A model generated the notes under the pieces. The model was not told where the DNA came from. It was given only the letters and a program-made list of their open reading frames with translations, and did no database searches. A DNA stretch of 64,000 nt, taken from Arthrobacter globiformis. GTDB lineage: Bacteria > Actinomycetota > Actinomycetes > Actinomycetales > Micrococcaceae. Location: contig NZ_JAUSXI010000001.1 of the NCBI RefSeq assembly GCF_030815865.1, positions 3,224,001 to 3,288,000 on the forward strand, in the 5' to 3' direction. The translations under genes were made by a program, and so were the position numbers. Of this stretch, positions 39,619-49,292 are shown in pieces (the stretch's first letter is position 1; every line of letters starts with the position of its first letter).

Positions 39619-41571
39619 GTGCCAATTTCGGGGATCGCCCTGTCAAACATCGACCGCAGCGTAAGGCCACAGGACGACCTCTACCAGCATGTGAACGGCG
39701 CCTGGCTGAAGGACACCACCATCCCTGACGACCGTGCGCTGGAGGGCACATTCACAGCCCTACGCGACGGCTCCGAGCTGGCAGTCCGGGAAATCATTGA
39801 GGAAGCCGCGGCCAAGGGGTCCGAGGCCAGCGGCATCGAGCGGAAGATCGGCGACCTCTACAGCAGCTTCATGGATGAGGCAGCCGTAGAGGCCAGGGGC
39901 CTGGACCCCATCCGCGGACGCCTGGCCGAGGTCTTCGCCACTGCGAGCATTTTCGAGCTGCTGGCACTGGCCGGCCGGCTCTTCCGTTCGGATGTGTCGG
40001 GACTTTTCTACATCTACCCGGCACCGGATGCTGGCAACCCCGACCGCGTTCTGCTGTACACGGGGCAGGGCGGCCTCGGGCTCCCCGACGAGTCCTATTA
40101 CCGCGAGGAGAAATTCGTCCCCGTCGTGCAGTCCTACCGGGATTACGTGAGCACCATGTTCGGCCTGGCCGGCGTGGCCGATCCCGAAGATGCCGCGGCC
40201 CGGGTGGTGGCACTGGAGACCGCCCTCGCCTCGCACCACTGGGACAACGTCACGCTCCGCGACCCCCAGAAGACCTACAACCTGAAGTCGGCCGACGAAG
40301 CACGCGAGCTGTTCCCCCTGCTGGACGCATGGTTTGAGGCCGCGGACATCGCCCCGGAGAAGCGGCAGGAGATCGTTGTCAGCACTCCTGACTTCTTTGC
40401 CGGCGCCGCTGCACTGCTGGCCTCGGAGTCACTGCCGGTGTGGCAGGAATGGCTTGCCCTGCGGGTCATCAACTCGGCGGCCCCCTACCTGTCGTCCGCC
40501 TTCGTGGATACGAACTTCGCCTTCTACGGCACCACCATCAGCGGCACCCCCCGGAACAAGGACCGCTGGAAACGGGGCGTCGCCGTCGTCGAGGCGGCAC
40601 TGGGCGAGGCCGTCGGCCAAATCTATGTGGCCCGGCACTTTCCGGAGGGCCACAAGGCCCGCATGCAGACCCTCGTGGGGAACCTGATCGAGGCCTACCG
40701 GCAGAGCATCAGCGGGCTGGAATGGATGGGCGAGGACACCAAGGCCGAGGCGCTCCGGAAACTGGGGGCGTTCCGGGCGAAGATCGGTTTCCCCGACGAG
40801 TGGATCGACTACTCGGCAGTCGTGATTGACCCCGCCGACCTGCTGGGGAACGTCGAACGGGCCCACAACGCCGACGTCGACCGGCACCTTGACGAGGTGG
40901 GCAAGCCGGTGGACCTCAACAAGTGGCTCATGACGCCGCAGACCGTCAACGCGTATTACCACCCGATGCTGAATGAGGTCGTTTTCCCGGCGGCCATCCT
41001 CCAGCCGCCGTTCTTCACCGCCGACGCCGACGATGCGGTGAACTACGGCGGCATCGGGGCCGTGATCGGGCACGAGATCGGCCACGGCTTCGATGACCAG
41101 GGCTCGCAGTTCGACGGCACGGGCGAGCTGCGCAACTGGTGGACCGAGGACGACCGCAAGGCCTTCGAAGCCCTGACCAACCGCCTCGTGGACCAGTTCG
41201 ACGCGCTGTCCCCGTACGCCGCGCCCGGCCACAACGTCAACGGCAAGCTCACGCTGGGCGAAAACATCGGCGACCTGGGCGGGCTCACCATTGCACACAA
41301 GGCCTACCGCCTCAGCCTTGACGGCCAGGAACCCGCAGTGCTCGACGGGCTGACGGGTGAACAGCGCTTCTTCGCTTCCTGGGCGGCCGGCTGGCGCCAA
41401 GTGATCCGCACCGAGGAGGCCATCCGGCGGCTGGCCACTGACCCGCACTCCCCCAACGAGTTCCGCACCAACGCCATCGCCAAGAACCTCGACTCCTTCC
41501 ACGCCGCATTCGGCGTCACGGAGGAGGACGGGATGTGGATGCCCCCGGCGGAGCGCGTCAGCATCTGGTGA
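39619..41571 (+). CDS. M13 family metalloendopeptidase (neprilysin-like)
   Basis: This 650-residue protein starts at GTG after AAGGAG. It has the M13 N-terminal helical domain (DLYQHVNGAWLKDTTIP). Later come NAYYHPMLNEVVFPAAIL, the zinc motif HEIGH at 485-489 within VIGHEIGHGFDDQGSQFD, and the third ligand in GENIGDLGG. No signal peptide or membrane anchor, so it appears cytosolic, unlike the mammalian relatives. It degrades peptides. Confidence 0.94.
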   Translation: MPISGIALSNIDRSVRPQDDLYQHVNGAWLKDTTIPDDRALEGTFTALRDGSELAVREIIEEAAAKGSEASGIERKIGDLYSSFMDEAAVEARGLDPIRGRLAEVFATASIFELLALAGRLFRSDVSGLFYIYPAPDAGNPDRVLLYTGQGGLGLPDESYYREEKFVPVVQSYRDYVSTMFGLAGVADPEDAAARVVALETALASHHWDNVTLRDPQKTYNLKSADEARELFPLLDAWFEAADIAPEKRQEIVVSTPDFFAGAAALLASESLPVWQEWLALRVINSAAPYLSSAFVDTNFAFYGTTISGTPRNKDRWKRGVAVVEAALGEAVGQIYVARHFPEGHKARMQTLVGNLIEAYRQSISGLEWMGEDTKAEALRKLGAFRAKIGFPDEWIDYSAVVIDPADLLGNVERAHNADVDRHLDEVGKPVDLNKWLMTPQTVNAYYHPMLNEVVFPAAILQPPFFTADADDAVNYGGIGAVIGHEIGHGFDDQGSQFDGTGELRNWWTEDDRKAFEALTNRLVDQFDALSPYAAPGHNVNGKLTLGENIGDLGGLTIAHKAYRLSLDGQEPAVLDGLTGEQRFFASWAAGWRQVIRTEEAIRRLATDPHSPNEFRTNAIAKNLDSFHAAFGVTEEDGMWMPPAERVSIW

Positions 41572-41577
41572 GTGCAG

Positions 41578-41616
41578 AAATGCCGGGCTGCCCCCGTTCG
41601 GGGCGGCCCGGCATTT
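41578..41616 (+). terminator. Terminator after the M13 peptidase gene
   Basis: A 17-bp stem with one G-T wobble and a 5-base loop (41578-41616) is followed by TCTT. It lies 6 bp after the stop codon, in the convergent gap with the LCP gene. Confidence 0.85.
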
Positions 41617-41640
41617 TCTTTGGAACAATATTGCAGACAG

Positions 41641-41670
41641 CTACTGCACGATCAGCTACTGCACGATCAG
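41641..41670. repeat. 15-bp perfect tandem duplication over the LCP gene stop codon
   Basis: CTACTGCACGATCAG occurs twice back to back. On the reverse strand each copy encodes LIVQ and a TAG. The inner copy contains the functional stop at 41656, so the duplication lies mostly in the 3' untranslated side and is silent. Confidence 0.95.
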
Positions 41671-43236
41671 CTCGGGGTTTGCCTGCTGGCAGACGGTGTC
41701 GCTGGCTGTCTGGTTGACGATGTCCTTGGGCACGGTGGTCTTGCCGAACTTCGTTCCGGACGGGAAGTCGGAACCCAGGTACAGCTGCACGCCCGCGACG
41801 CCGGACGACGGCGCCACCTGGGCGGCCGGGATTCCGAAGAGGGCTGCCACATCGGCGGCGACGTCCGCGAACTCAGGCCCGTAGTACACCATGGTCTTTG
41901 CCGTACCGTCGGCCTCCAGCTGCCCCACCTGGGTGAAGCCGCCGGCCACAACGGCGTCAACGATTTCCTGGGTCCGAGTGGGCGAGCCGGTTCCGTTTGC
42001 CACGGTGATGGGCTGCAGCGTCTTGTCATACGGCGCCGCCGTCGCGGTGGGCTTGGGCGTGGCCGACGGCGTGGAGCCCGCCGAAGGCTTGGGCGTCGCC
42101 GACGGTGACGGGGTTTCCTTCCCTTCCGGGTCCGTCAGGTCGACGTCCTTCCGCAGGGCAGCGAACAGCTGTGAGGCGGCCGGTTGCGCGGCTTCCAACC
42201 GGTTGGGATCGCTGGCGGCAGGGACAGTCGGCATCGCCACAAAGGCGACCTTGCCGACGTCGATCGTCTTCAGCCGGTTGCCGATGGTGACCATGGACGG
42301 CACGGAGGCGAGCCCGTCGTCGACGGTGAGGTTCTTCGTGATGACGTCGGCGATGTTCAGCAGGCTCGCCGGGTTGGACAGGGTGCCGTCATCCTTGATC
42401 TTCCGGGTCAGCGAGGACAGGAAGCCCTGCTGGGCCTTGATGCGGCCGAGGTCGCCGCCGTCGCCGAACGCGTGGCGGGTGCGGAGGAAGGCGAGGGCCT
42501 GTTCGCCCTGCACCTGCGAGGTGCCCTTTGGCAGCTTCAGCCGCGAGTCGGGGTCATAGACGGCGTCGCTGATGCACACCTCGACGCCGCCCACGGCGTT
42601 CGACAGTTCCTTGACGGCGTTGAAATCGGCCATCATGAAGTGGTCAATCTCCATGCCGGTCAGCTTGTTAACGGTGTCCACGGCACAACCGATGCCGGCC
42701 TCTTTCATGGCCTCGTTAATCATGATGCCGCTGCGGGCCGGGTACTGCTTGCCGGTCTTCTGGTCGGTGCACTTGGGGATGTCCACCAGCAGGTCGCGGG
42801 GGAAGCTGATGACGTTGACCCGCTTGTTGTCCTCCGAGATGTCCATGAGCATCATGACGTCGGAGTTGCCGTAGCCGGTGGAATCCTCGGAGCTGCCGTA
42901 GTTGGAGTTCTTGCCGTCGCGGGTGTCGGAGCCCAGGATCAGGATCTGCAGCCTGCCGGTGGCGTCGTCCGTGGCGTCGGTGCGGCTGCTTCCGGCGCCG
43001 AGTGCGGCCGTGGAGATGTTGGACTGCAGCCTGAAGTACCAGTAGCCGGCAAAGGCCAGGCCGCCGGCCAGGACCACGGCGACGACGGCGGTGGTCACCT
43101 TGAGCCACGTGGGCATGTGGCGGACATTCAGGTGCCGGGCGGCGCCCAGACGGGCGTCCTCGGCATGCCGGGCAGCTGGCTCGGAACGGGCGGGGGTGCC
43201 CGGTCCTTGGGCGCGGTTGTCGCGGCGTCGCACCAC
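41656..43236 (-). CDS. LytR-CpsA-Psr (LCP) family protein with LytR_C domain
   Basis: This 526-residue protein has a short cytosolic part and a single membrane helix (TTAVVAVVLAGGLAFAGYWYF). The extracellular LCP catalytic domain (ILILGSDTRDG, SVFPRD-like VISFPRDLLVDIP, GGVEVCISDAVYDP, FLRTRHAF) follows. Then come a Pro/Ser/Thr linker with repeated PSATPKP and a C-terminal LytR_C domain (ITVANGTGSPTRTQEIVDAVV). LCP enzymes attach glycopolymers to peptidoglycan. Confidence 0.92.
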   Translation of the reverse strand: MVRRRDNRAQGPGTPARSEPAARHAEDARLGAARHLNVRHMPTWLKVTTAVVAVVLAGGLAFAGYWYFRLQSNISTAALGAGSSRTDATDDATGRLQILILGSDTRDGKNSNYGSSEDSTGYGNSDVMMLMDISEDNKRVNVISFPRDLLVDIPKCTDQKTGKQYPARSGIMINEAMKEAGIGCAVDTVNKLTGMEIDHFMMADFNAVKELSNAVGGVEVCISDAVYDPDSRLKLPKGTSQVQGEQALAFLRTRHAFGDGGDLGRIKAQQGFLSSLTRKIKDDGTLSNPASLLNIADVITKNLTVDDGLASVPSMVTIGNRLKTIDVGKVAFVAMPTVPAASDPNRLEAAQPAASQLFAALRKDVDLTDPEGKETPSPSATPKPSAGSTPSATPKPTATAAPYDKTLQPITVANGTGSPTRTQEIVDAVVAGGFTQVGQLEADGTAKTMVYYGPEFADVAADVAALFGIPAAQVAPSSGVAGVQLYLGSDFPSGTKFGKTTVPKDIVNQTASDTVCQQANPELIVQ

Positions 43237-43363
43237 AGGGTGTACCTTCCTCGAAAAAATGGGATCCGGCCTATTTTAGTAGCCGTTTCTGGGAAAACGC
43301 CGGACATCAGGCGTTCACGGCTCGGCGCGCAGGCGCCAGCCGGGGAATTCAGGCGTCAGCGGG

Positions 43364-44323
43364 TCAGAACCCGAGTTTCACCAGCTGCTTGGGGTCGCGC
43401 TGCCAGTCCTTGGCCACCTTGACGTGCAGGTCGAGGTAGATGCGGGTGCCCAGGAGCGCCTCGATGCCCTTCCGGGCGTTGGTGCCGACCTCCCGCAGGC
43501 GGCTTCCGCCCTTGCCGATGATGATCGCCTTCTGCGACGGGCGCTCCACGTAGAGGTTGACGCGGACGTCGAGGAGCGGTTTGTCCTCGGTCCGGCCCTC
43601 GCGGGGAACGATCTCCTCGACCACCACGGCCAGTGAGTGCGGCAGCTCGTCGCGCACACCCTCCAGCGCAGCCTCGCGGATGAGTTCGGCCACCATGACG
43701 GCCTCCGGCTCATCGGTCAGCTCGCCGTCCGGATAGAGCGGCGGCGACGGCGGCATGTGGCTGATCAAAACGTCCGCCACTGTGCCCACCTGGAACCCGT
43801 CTGCGGCCGAGACTGGAACGATGTCCTTCCAGCCGTCCTCGCCCAGCACTTCCCTGCCGAGCTCGGCGACGGCCAGCAGCTGCTCCGTCAGCGCCTGCCG
43901 GTCCACCAAGTCGGTCTTGGTGACGAGGGCAATCACCGGCTTGCGCCCCACGGCGGCGAGCTGGGCGGCGATGAACTTATCACCGGGGCCGATCTTCTCG
44001 TTGGCAGGGATGCAGAACCCGATCGCGTCCACCTCGGAGAGCGTGTCGGCAACGAGGTCGTTAAGACGCTTGCCCAGGAGCGTGCGGGGCCGGTGCAGGC
44101 CGGGGGTGTCCACGAGGATCAGCTGGGCGTCTTGGCGGTGGACGATTCCGCGGATGGTGTGCCGCGTGGTCTGCGGCTTGGCGGACGTGATGGCCACCTT
44201 CTTGCCCACCAGGGCGTTGGTGAGGGTGGACTTGCCGGCGTTGGGCCGGCCCACCAGCACCGAGAATCCGGCATGGTACCCGCCGAACGGTTCGCCGCCG
44301 TCGGCCTTATTCTGCTTGCTCAC
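43364..44323 (-). CDS. era: GTPase Era
   Basis: This 319-residue protein has G1 GRPNAGKST at residues 25-33, G3 DTPG in LVDTPGLH, G4 TKTD and a C-terminal KH domain with IIIGKGGSRLREVG. Era binds the 3' end of 16S rRNA and helps 30S maturation. The GTG at 44323 follows AGGGAG and overlaps the end of the CBS-domain gene by 17 bp. It is the last gene of the phoH-ybeY-CBS-era operon. Confidence 0.95.
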   Translation of the reverse strand: MSKQNKADGGEPFGGYHAGFSVLVGRPNAGKSTLTNALVGKKVAITSAKPQTTRHTIRGIVHRQDAQLILVDTPGLHRPRTLLGKRLNDLVADTLSEVDAIGFCIPANEKIGPGDKFIAAQLAAVGRKPVIALVTKTDLVDRQALTEQLLAVAELGREVLGEDGWKDIVPVSAADGFQVGTVADVLISHMPPSPPLYPDGELTDEPEAVMVAELIREAALEGVRDELPHSLAVVVEEIVPREGRTEDKPLLDVRVNLYVERPSQKAIIIGKGGSRLREVGTNARKGIEALLGTRIYLDLHVKVAKDWQRDPKQLVKLGF

Positions 44324-45638
44324 GTGGAACTCCCTGTTGCATTGATTCGGCCTCGTCGAGAAGTTCTTCAAGGTCAGTGTGTTCTTTCGGCGCAGCGGCC
44401 GCAATTATGTGGCTGACACGGTTCCGGCGGCCCTCGAGCCGCTCGGCGCGCAGCGAAACGCCGTCGATATCCACGGCGCTGCCCACGATCGGGACCCGGC
44501 CGAGGGCCTTGGCCAGCAGGCCGCCCACGGTGTCCACCTCGTCGTCGTCCAGTTCGATGCCGAACAGCTCGCCAAGGTCGTCGATCCCCATCCGGGAGCT
44601 CACCCTGTACGTGCCGTCGCCGAGGTCGACGACGGCAGCGCTTTCCGAATCGTATTCATCCACGATTTCGCCGACGAGCTCTTCGATCAGGTCCTCCAGC
44701 GTCACCAGCCCGGCCGTCCCGCCGTACTCGTCGATGACGATGGCAACGTGCGTGGATTCCTTCTGGAGTTCCCGCAGGAGGTCGCTCACCGGCTTGGAAT
44801 CCGGCACGTAGCGGACCTCGCGGGCCAGCAAGTCCACCACGGGCGGTTCGGCCTCCGGATCCATGCCGTGAATCGCGGCGGCCACATCCTTGAGGTAGAT
44901 GATGCCCAGGATCTGGTCGGTGTTTTCGCCGATGACGGGGATCCTGGAATACCCCGACCGGAGGAACAGTGCCATCGCGCTGTGCAGGCTTGAACCGGCG
45001 TCGATGGTCAGGATGTCCGTCCGCGGCACCATGACGGCGCGGACCAGGGTGTCGCCGAACTCGAAGACGGACTGGATAAGTTCTGCCTCGTTGTCCTCGA
45101 TCATGTCCGACTCGGTGGCCCGGTCAACCAGTTCGCGGAACTCTTCCTCGCTGAAGTAGGAGTCGTCACCGTTGGGAGAACCCGGGGCCACGGCACTGCC
45201 CAGCCGGACCAGCCAGGCGGGGATCGGGCCAAGTATCCAGGCCAGGAACCGGACGAGCGACGCCGAATACTGCGCCACGGCGGCCGGATGCGAGCGGCCC
45301 AGCTGGCGCGGCGAGACGCCCACCAGCACAAACCCGAGGACCGCCATAATGCCTGTCGCGGCCAGCCCGGCCAGCCAGACGTTGTCCAGCACGCTGTAGA
45401 GGAGTACAGCCACGGCCACTGCGGAGGCCGTCTCGAACCAGATCCGCCAAAAACGCAGGGCACGCATGTGCGTCATCGGCTGGTCCAGGATCCTCCGCAA
45501 CGCCGGCCCCCGGTTCCCCTGCACCGCCTGCTCGGCGTCGTGGCGCGGAAGAAAGCTGAACGCCGCGTCGGCAGCAGTCAGCAGCGCTGCGGCACCGAGA
45601 AACGCCAGCGCCATGCAGACAAGGAGCAGGGAGGTCAC
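44307..45638 (-). CDS. Hemolysin family (CNNM/CorC-like) protein with CBS domains
   Basis: This 443-residue protein has an N-terminal DUF21 membrane domain (residues about 1-150), two CBS repeats (VMVPRTDILTIDAGSS and VRYVPDSKPVSDLLRELQKE) and a C-terminal CorC_HlyC domain. Family members take part in Mg2+ or Co2+ transport. The name hemolysin is historical. Its start overlaps the ybeY stop by 4 bp. Confidence 0.9.
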   Translation of the reverse strand: MTSLLLVCMALAFLGAAALLTAADAAFSFLPRHDAEQAVQGNRGPALRRILDQPMTHMRALRFWRIWFETASAVAVAVLLYSVLDNVWLAGLAATGIMAVLGFVLVGVSPRQLGRSHPAAVAQYSASLVRFLAWILGPIPAWLVRLGSAVAPGSPNGDDSYFSEEEFRELVDRATESDMIEDNEAELIQSVFEFGDTLVRAVMVPRTDILTIDAGSSLHSAMALFLRSGYSRIPVIGENTDQILGIIYLKDVAAAIHGMDPEAEPPVVDLLAREVRYVPDSKPVSDLLRELQKESTHVAIVIDEYGGTAGLVTLEDLIEELVGEIVDEYDSESAAVVDLGDGTYRVSSRMGIDDLGELFGIELDDDEVDTVGGLLAKALGRVPIVGSAVDIDGVSLRAERLEGRRNRVSHIIAAAAPKEHTDLEELLDEAESMQQGVPREQAE

Positions 45639-46108
45639 TGGGTGGTCTCGGCCGGTGCTTCTTTGCCGGTGAATGCCGTCAGCAGTTCGCGCTGCAGGCC
45701 GAACATTTCTGCCTTCTCCTCGGGCTCGGCATGGTCATAGCCGAGCAGGTGGAGGATTCCGTGCGTGGTCAGCAGCAGCATCTCGTCCTGCGTCGAGTGC
45801 CCGGCGTTGCGGGCCTGGACCTCGGCCACCTGGGGGCAGATCGCGATGTCGCCAAGCATCCCCTGCGGGGTGGGCTTATCCGGGGTTCCCGGGGTCAGCT
45901 CATCCATGGGGACCGAGAGCACGTCGGTGGCTCCCGGCTCATCCATGAGCTCGATGTGCAGCTTCTCCATGGCCGGCTCGTCCACCAGCAGGATGGACAG
46001 TTCCGCCTGCGGATGGATATACAGCTGCTCGAAGATGAAGCGTGCCAATGCCACCAGCCGGGGTTCGTCCACCTGGATGCCGGATTCGTTGTTAACTTCG
46101 ATGCTCAT
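45635..46108 (-). CDS. ybeY: rRNA maturation endonuclease YbeY
   Basis: This 157-residue protein ends with the zinc motif HGILHLLGYDHAEPEE (H3XH5XH type), the hallmark of YbeY. It also has ALVDEP-like SILLVDEPAM and TDVLSVPMDE. It is needed for 16S rRNA 3' maturation and ribosome quality control. It overlaps phoH by 17 bp and the CBS gene by 4 bp. Confidence 0.95.
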   Translation of the reverse strand: MSIEVNNESGIQVDEPRLVALARFIFEQLYIHPQAELSILLVDEPAMEKLHIELMDEPGATDVLSVPMDELTPGTPDKPTPQGMLGDIAICPQVAEVQARNAGHSTQDEMLLLTTHGILHLLGYDHAEPEEKAEMFGLQRELLTAFTGKEAPAETTQ

Positions 46109-47192
46109 GCGCGCTCTCCCGTCGTTCCCGGGGCACGGAATGCTTGACCCGGTTGCGTTGTGCTTCGTCCCAGATGCCGTAGGCGTTGACGATGTCCCCC
46201 ACCAGGCGGTGGCGGACGACGTCGGCGGCGTCCAGAACGGAGAAGCTGACGTCGTCGATTCCGGTGAGGATCTCCTCGACGATGCGCAGGCCGGAGCGGG
46301 TTCCGAACGGAAGGTCTACCTGCGTGACGTCGCCGGTGACCACCATCTTGGAGCCGAAGCCGAGGCGGGTGAGGAACATCTTCATCTGTTCCGGCGTGGT
46401 GTTCTGCGCCTCGTCGAGGATGATGAAGGCGTCGTTCAGCGTCCGGCCCCTCATGTAGGCCAGCGGAGCGACTTCGATGGTTCCGGCCGCCATCAGCCGG
46501 GGAATGGACTCGGGGTCCATCATGTCGTGCAGCGCGTCGTACAGCGGGCGCAAGTACGGGTCGATCTTGTCGCTGAGCGTGCCGGGGAGGAAACCCAGCC
46601 GTTCGCCAGCTTCAACGGCGGGACGGGTGAGGATGATCCGGCTGACTTCCTTCTGCTGCAGGGCCTGCACTGCCTTGGCCACCGCCAGGTAGGTCTTGCC
46701 GGTGCCGGCGGGACCGATCCCGAAGATCACCGTGTTCGCGTCGATGGCGTCCACGTAGTTCTTCTGGTTCAGTGTCTTGGGCCGGATGGTCTTGCCGCGG
46801 CTGGACAGGATGTCGTGGGTCAGCACCTCGACCGGGTTCTGCAGGGACTGGCTGCGGAGCAGCGAGACCAGTTGCTGGAGGACTGCGGGCGTAATCACGG
46901 TGCCGCGGGCGACGAGCCCCCGGACCTCGTGGAGCAGGCGCATGATCCGCGGAACATCGGCCGCGGGTCCGTTGATGGAGAGTTCGTTGCCGCGGACGTG
47001 GAAACTGACGGCCGGGAACTGGTCTTCGATGAACCGGAGGGCCTCGTCGTGGCTGCCCAGCGACTGCACCATCTGATCAGAGTTATCGAAGATGACCACC
47101 TCCGTCCGGACACCGGGGAGACTATGGGGGAATTCGCCCGTGGTGCGGTCCCCCGTATTGAGGCGGCGCTTTCCGTTTGCTGATTCAGTCAT
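46092..47192 (-). CDS. phoH: PhoH family ATPase
   Basis: This 366-residue protein has Walker A GPAGTGKT at residues 160-167, then LTRPAVEAGERLGFLPG and Walker B FIILDEAQN, all typical of PhoH. The N-terminal part has a KH-like RNA-binding region. It is a probable RNA-linked ATPase or helicase and starts the phoH-ybeY-CBS-era operon, a conserved ribosome-maturation unit. Confidence 0.92.
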   Translation of the reverse strand: MTESANGKRRLNTGDRTTGEFPHSLPGVRTEVVIFDNSDQMVQSLGSHDEALRFIEDQFPAVSFHVRGNELSINGPAADVPRIMRLLHEVRGLVARGTVITPAVLQQLVSLLRSQSLQNPVEVLTHDILSSRGKTIRPKTLNQKNYVDAIDANTVIFGIGPAGTGKTYLAVAKAVQALQQKEVSRIILTRPAVEAGERLGFLPGTLSDKIDPYLRPLYDALHDMMDPESIPRLMAAGTIEVAPLAYMRGRTLNDAFIILDEAQNTTPEQMKMFLTRLGFGSKMVVTGDVTQVDLPFGTRSGLRIVEEILTGIDDVSFSVLDAADVVRHRLVGDIVNAYGIWDEAQRNRVKHSVPRERRESAHEHRS

Positions 47193-47456
47193 GGTGACGG
47201 CCTGGGGCCTTAAGTTCCCTCCAGTTCGGAAAATAACTCGTTTGTGTCTTTACATCTTACGCCAGCGCTCGCCCCTGCCTGCCGTCCGGGAAGGTCACGC
47301 GACCGCATTTCTGTAACGCGTTCCCGCAATTAGATATCAACTTTGTATCGGCCTCATATCGTTCCCGTTGCAGTTCGGCCGCCTGCCCCGAAAGGCACGG
47401 TGTGGCCCAAAGTCTCGTGTAATGCTGGAAAAGGAGCCCGCCGGCAACGGTCGGGC

Positions 47457-48452
47457 GTGCCCGCAAGCAACTGCTCATTCGAAGGGATCGCCAGCATCAG
47501 TCAGCCAGGAACTCCGGGCCGGAAAGCACCGCGGATTCGCTCCGTAGTGCTCTCGGCGCTGCTTCCGGCTGCCTTGCTGCTCTCCGGATGCATTGCCGAT
47601 CCCGATCCTGCTGTGACATCGGCCAACTCTCCGACCTCCTCGTCGCGCCGGGCCGCCGGCACGGACGGCGTTCCCACTACCAGCGCGCCGCTGGAAACGA
47701 CGCAGTCCTCGAACAAGGCGCCCGTTTACTGGATTGGGCGGAGCAACAGCAACGTCTTCCTGTACCGCGAGTTCCGCGACGTGCCGGACGATGAGAACCC
47801 GATCACGCGGGCCCTGCGGGCCATGATGTCGGAGACGCCGCTGGATCCGGACTTCTTCACGCCGTGGCAGAACCCCAAGAACCTGGCGACGTCGATCTCG
47901 GGCACCAATGTCATTACCGTGGACGTTTCCGCGGATGCCTTCAACAGCAACCTCGACGCAGACATGGCCCAGCGGGCCATCCAGCAGCTGGTCTACACTG
48001 CGACAGCCGCCGGGGCCAGCTCGGGCCTGATCGACTCCGGCCAGCAGATCGAGGTGGTGATCCTGGTGGACGGGCACACCGATTACATGGCGTTCAAGCA
48101 CGTGAAGCTCGGTGCCCCCACGTCACGCAGCGCCGGAATGGTGGCACCGGTGTGGATCATCGATCCGCAGCAGGGCACCGAAGTCGGCGACGGACGGGTC
48201 AAAATCGCCGGACGAAGCACCGTCCCCAACGGCAAACTCCACTGGCGCATCCTTAAGGTCCAGGACAACGGCGACAAGGAAAGCTATCTGACCGGGGAAG
48301 CCACGGCCGCAGCGGATCCCGCCGCCTCCGGGGTCTTCGGCATCACGGTCAACCTCGCGCCCGGCAACTACGAGGTGCGCGTCTCCCAGATCGGCCCGGG
48401 TAAGCCCGAGGACGAACTCAACGTGGACTCACGGGGGTTCACGGTTCGCTAG
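47457..48452 (+). CDS. GerMN domain lipoprotein
   Basis: This protein of about 331 residues has a lipoprotein signal (KAPRIRSVVLSALLPAALLLSGC), a low-complexity Ser/Thr stretch, then a GerMN domain (VFLYREFRDVPDDENPITRALRAMM ... VTVDVSADAF) and a C-terminal Gmad2-like immunoglobulin domain (GRVKIAGRSTVPNGKLHWRI). The true start is uncertain: the GTG at 47457 is in frame but lacks a close ribosome binding site. Membrane-anchored on the outside; related lipoproteins pair with envelope sensors. It interrupts the minus-strand series rsmE-phoH. Confidence 0.8.
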   Translation: MPASNCSFEGIASISQPGTPGRKAPRIRSVVLSALLPAALLLSGCIADPDPAVTSANSPTSSSRRAAGTDGVPTTSAPLETTQSSNKAPVYWIGRSNSNVFLYREFRDVPDDENPITRALRAMMSETPLDPDFFTPWQNPKNLATSISGTNVITVDVSADAFNSNLDADMAQRAIQQLVYTATAAGASSGLIDSGQQIEVVILVDGHTDYMAFKHVKLGAPTSRSAGMVAPVWIIDPQQGTEVGDGRVKIAGRSTVPNGKLHWRILKVQDNGDKESYLTGEATAAADPAASGVFGITVNLAPGNYEVRVSQIGPGKPEDELNVDSRGFTVR

Positions 48453-48493
48453 CGGCCCCCTCAGCGAAGCGTTCGCTGGCTGAAGTTCCCAGC

Positions 48494-48527
48494 GGCCTGG
48501 ACTTACCAGCAGCCTGGACTTACCAGC
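48494..48527. repeat. 17-bp tandem repeat over the rsmE stop codon
   Basis: Two copies of GCCTGGACTTACCAGC, with a 17-bp period and one differing base, lie at 48494-48510 and 48511-48527. The reverse complement of the second copy holds the rsmE stop (48520-48522). The first copy lies in the 3' flank. Confidence 0.9.
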
Positions 48528-49290
48528 GGCCCAAGACGTCGCTGGCAACCACGACGCCGGCCGGTCCCGCCGTCGATGACCGCAGGACGTGCGGTCCCAG
48601 CAGTGCCGTAATAGCCCCGGCGCTGCACAACCGGGTGACCTCGCGGGGGCTGATGCCTCCTTCGGGACCAACGATGAGGAGGACCTCGCTGGGGTCCGAC
48701 GCATCCTGGCGCTCCTCCGACCACTTGCCCAGGACCCGCCGCAGCGGCGTCACCGCGTCTTCGTGCAGGATCACGGCAAGGCCGGCGTCCGCCACTTCCT
48801 TGGCCAGCGCCTGGGTGTCGACGGCGGGCCTCACCTCGGGGATCCAGGCGCGGCGCGCCTGCTTGGCGGCGGCCGTGACGGCCGACTGCCATTTGCCGTG
48901 CGCCTTGGCCGCCCGGTCACCCTTCCAGCGGACGATGGAGCGTTCCGACTGCCATGGAATCACCGCGTCGATGCCCAGCTCGGTGGCGGTTTCGATCGCC
49001 AACTCGTCCCGGTCACCCTTGGCGAGGGCCTGCACGAGAACGAGGCGGATGTCCGGCCGCGGTTCCACACTGACGGAGGTGCATTGAACCGTCAGCTCGG
49101 CGGGGGCAGCTTCCGTCACGGTTCCCGTGATGCGTTTGCCGGCGCCGTCGGCTATGTCAACCTGCTCGCCCACTGCCAGGCGCTTCACGGTGACCGCGTG
49201 CCGGGCCTCGGCACCGTCCAGGACGAACAGCGAACCGGGAACAGTGCTGTCCAGCGCGCCGGCCGGGGTGAAGAAGACGGGGTTGCTCAC
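48520..49290 (-). CDS. rsmE: 16S rRNA (uracil-1498-N3)-methyltransferase
   Basis: This 256-residue SPOUT methyltransferase has a PUA-like N-terminus (HAVTVKRLAVGEQVDIADGAG). The knot motifs are LVQALAKGDRDELAIETATELG, LLIVGPEGGISPREV and the terminal LGPHVLRSSTAGPAGVV. The GTG start lies 2 bp after the dnaJ stop, so it is coupled to hrcA-dnaJ. It methylates U1498 of 16S rRNA. Confidence 0.94.
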   Translation of the reverse strand: MSNPVFFTPAGALDSTVPGSLFVLDGAEARHAVTVKRLAVGEQVDIADGAGKRITGTVTEAAPAELTVQCTSVSVEPRPDIRLVLVQALAKGDRDELAIETATELGIDAVIPWQSERSIVRWKGDRAAKAHGKWQSAVTAAAKQARRAWIPEVRPAVDTQALAKEVADAGLAVILHEDAVTPLRRVLGKWSEERQDASDPSEVLLIVGPEGGISPREVTRLCSAGAITALLGPHVLRSSTAGPAGVVVASDVLGRW

Positions 49291-49292
49291 CG

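Noticed and set aside
40429..41628. 399-codon antisense frame over the M13 peptidase
   Set aside because: It extends across the terminator and lacks family features.
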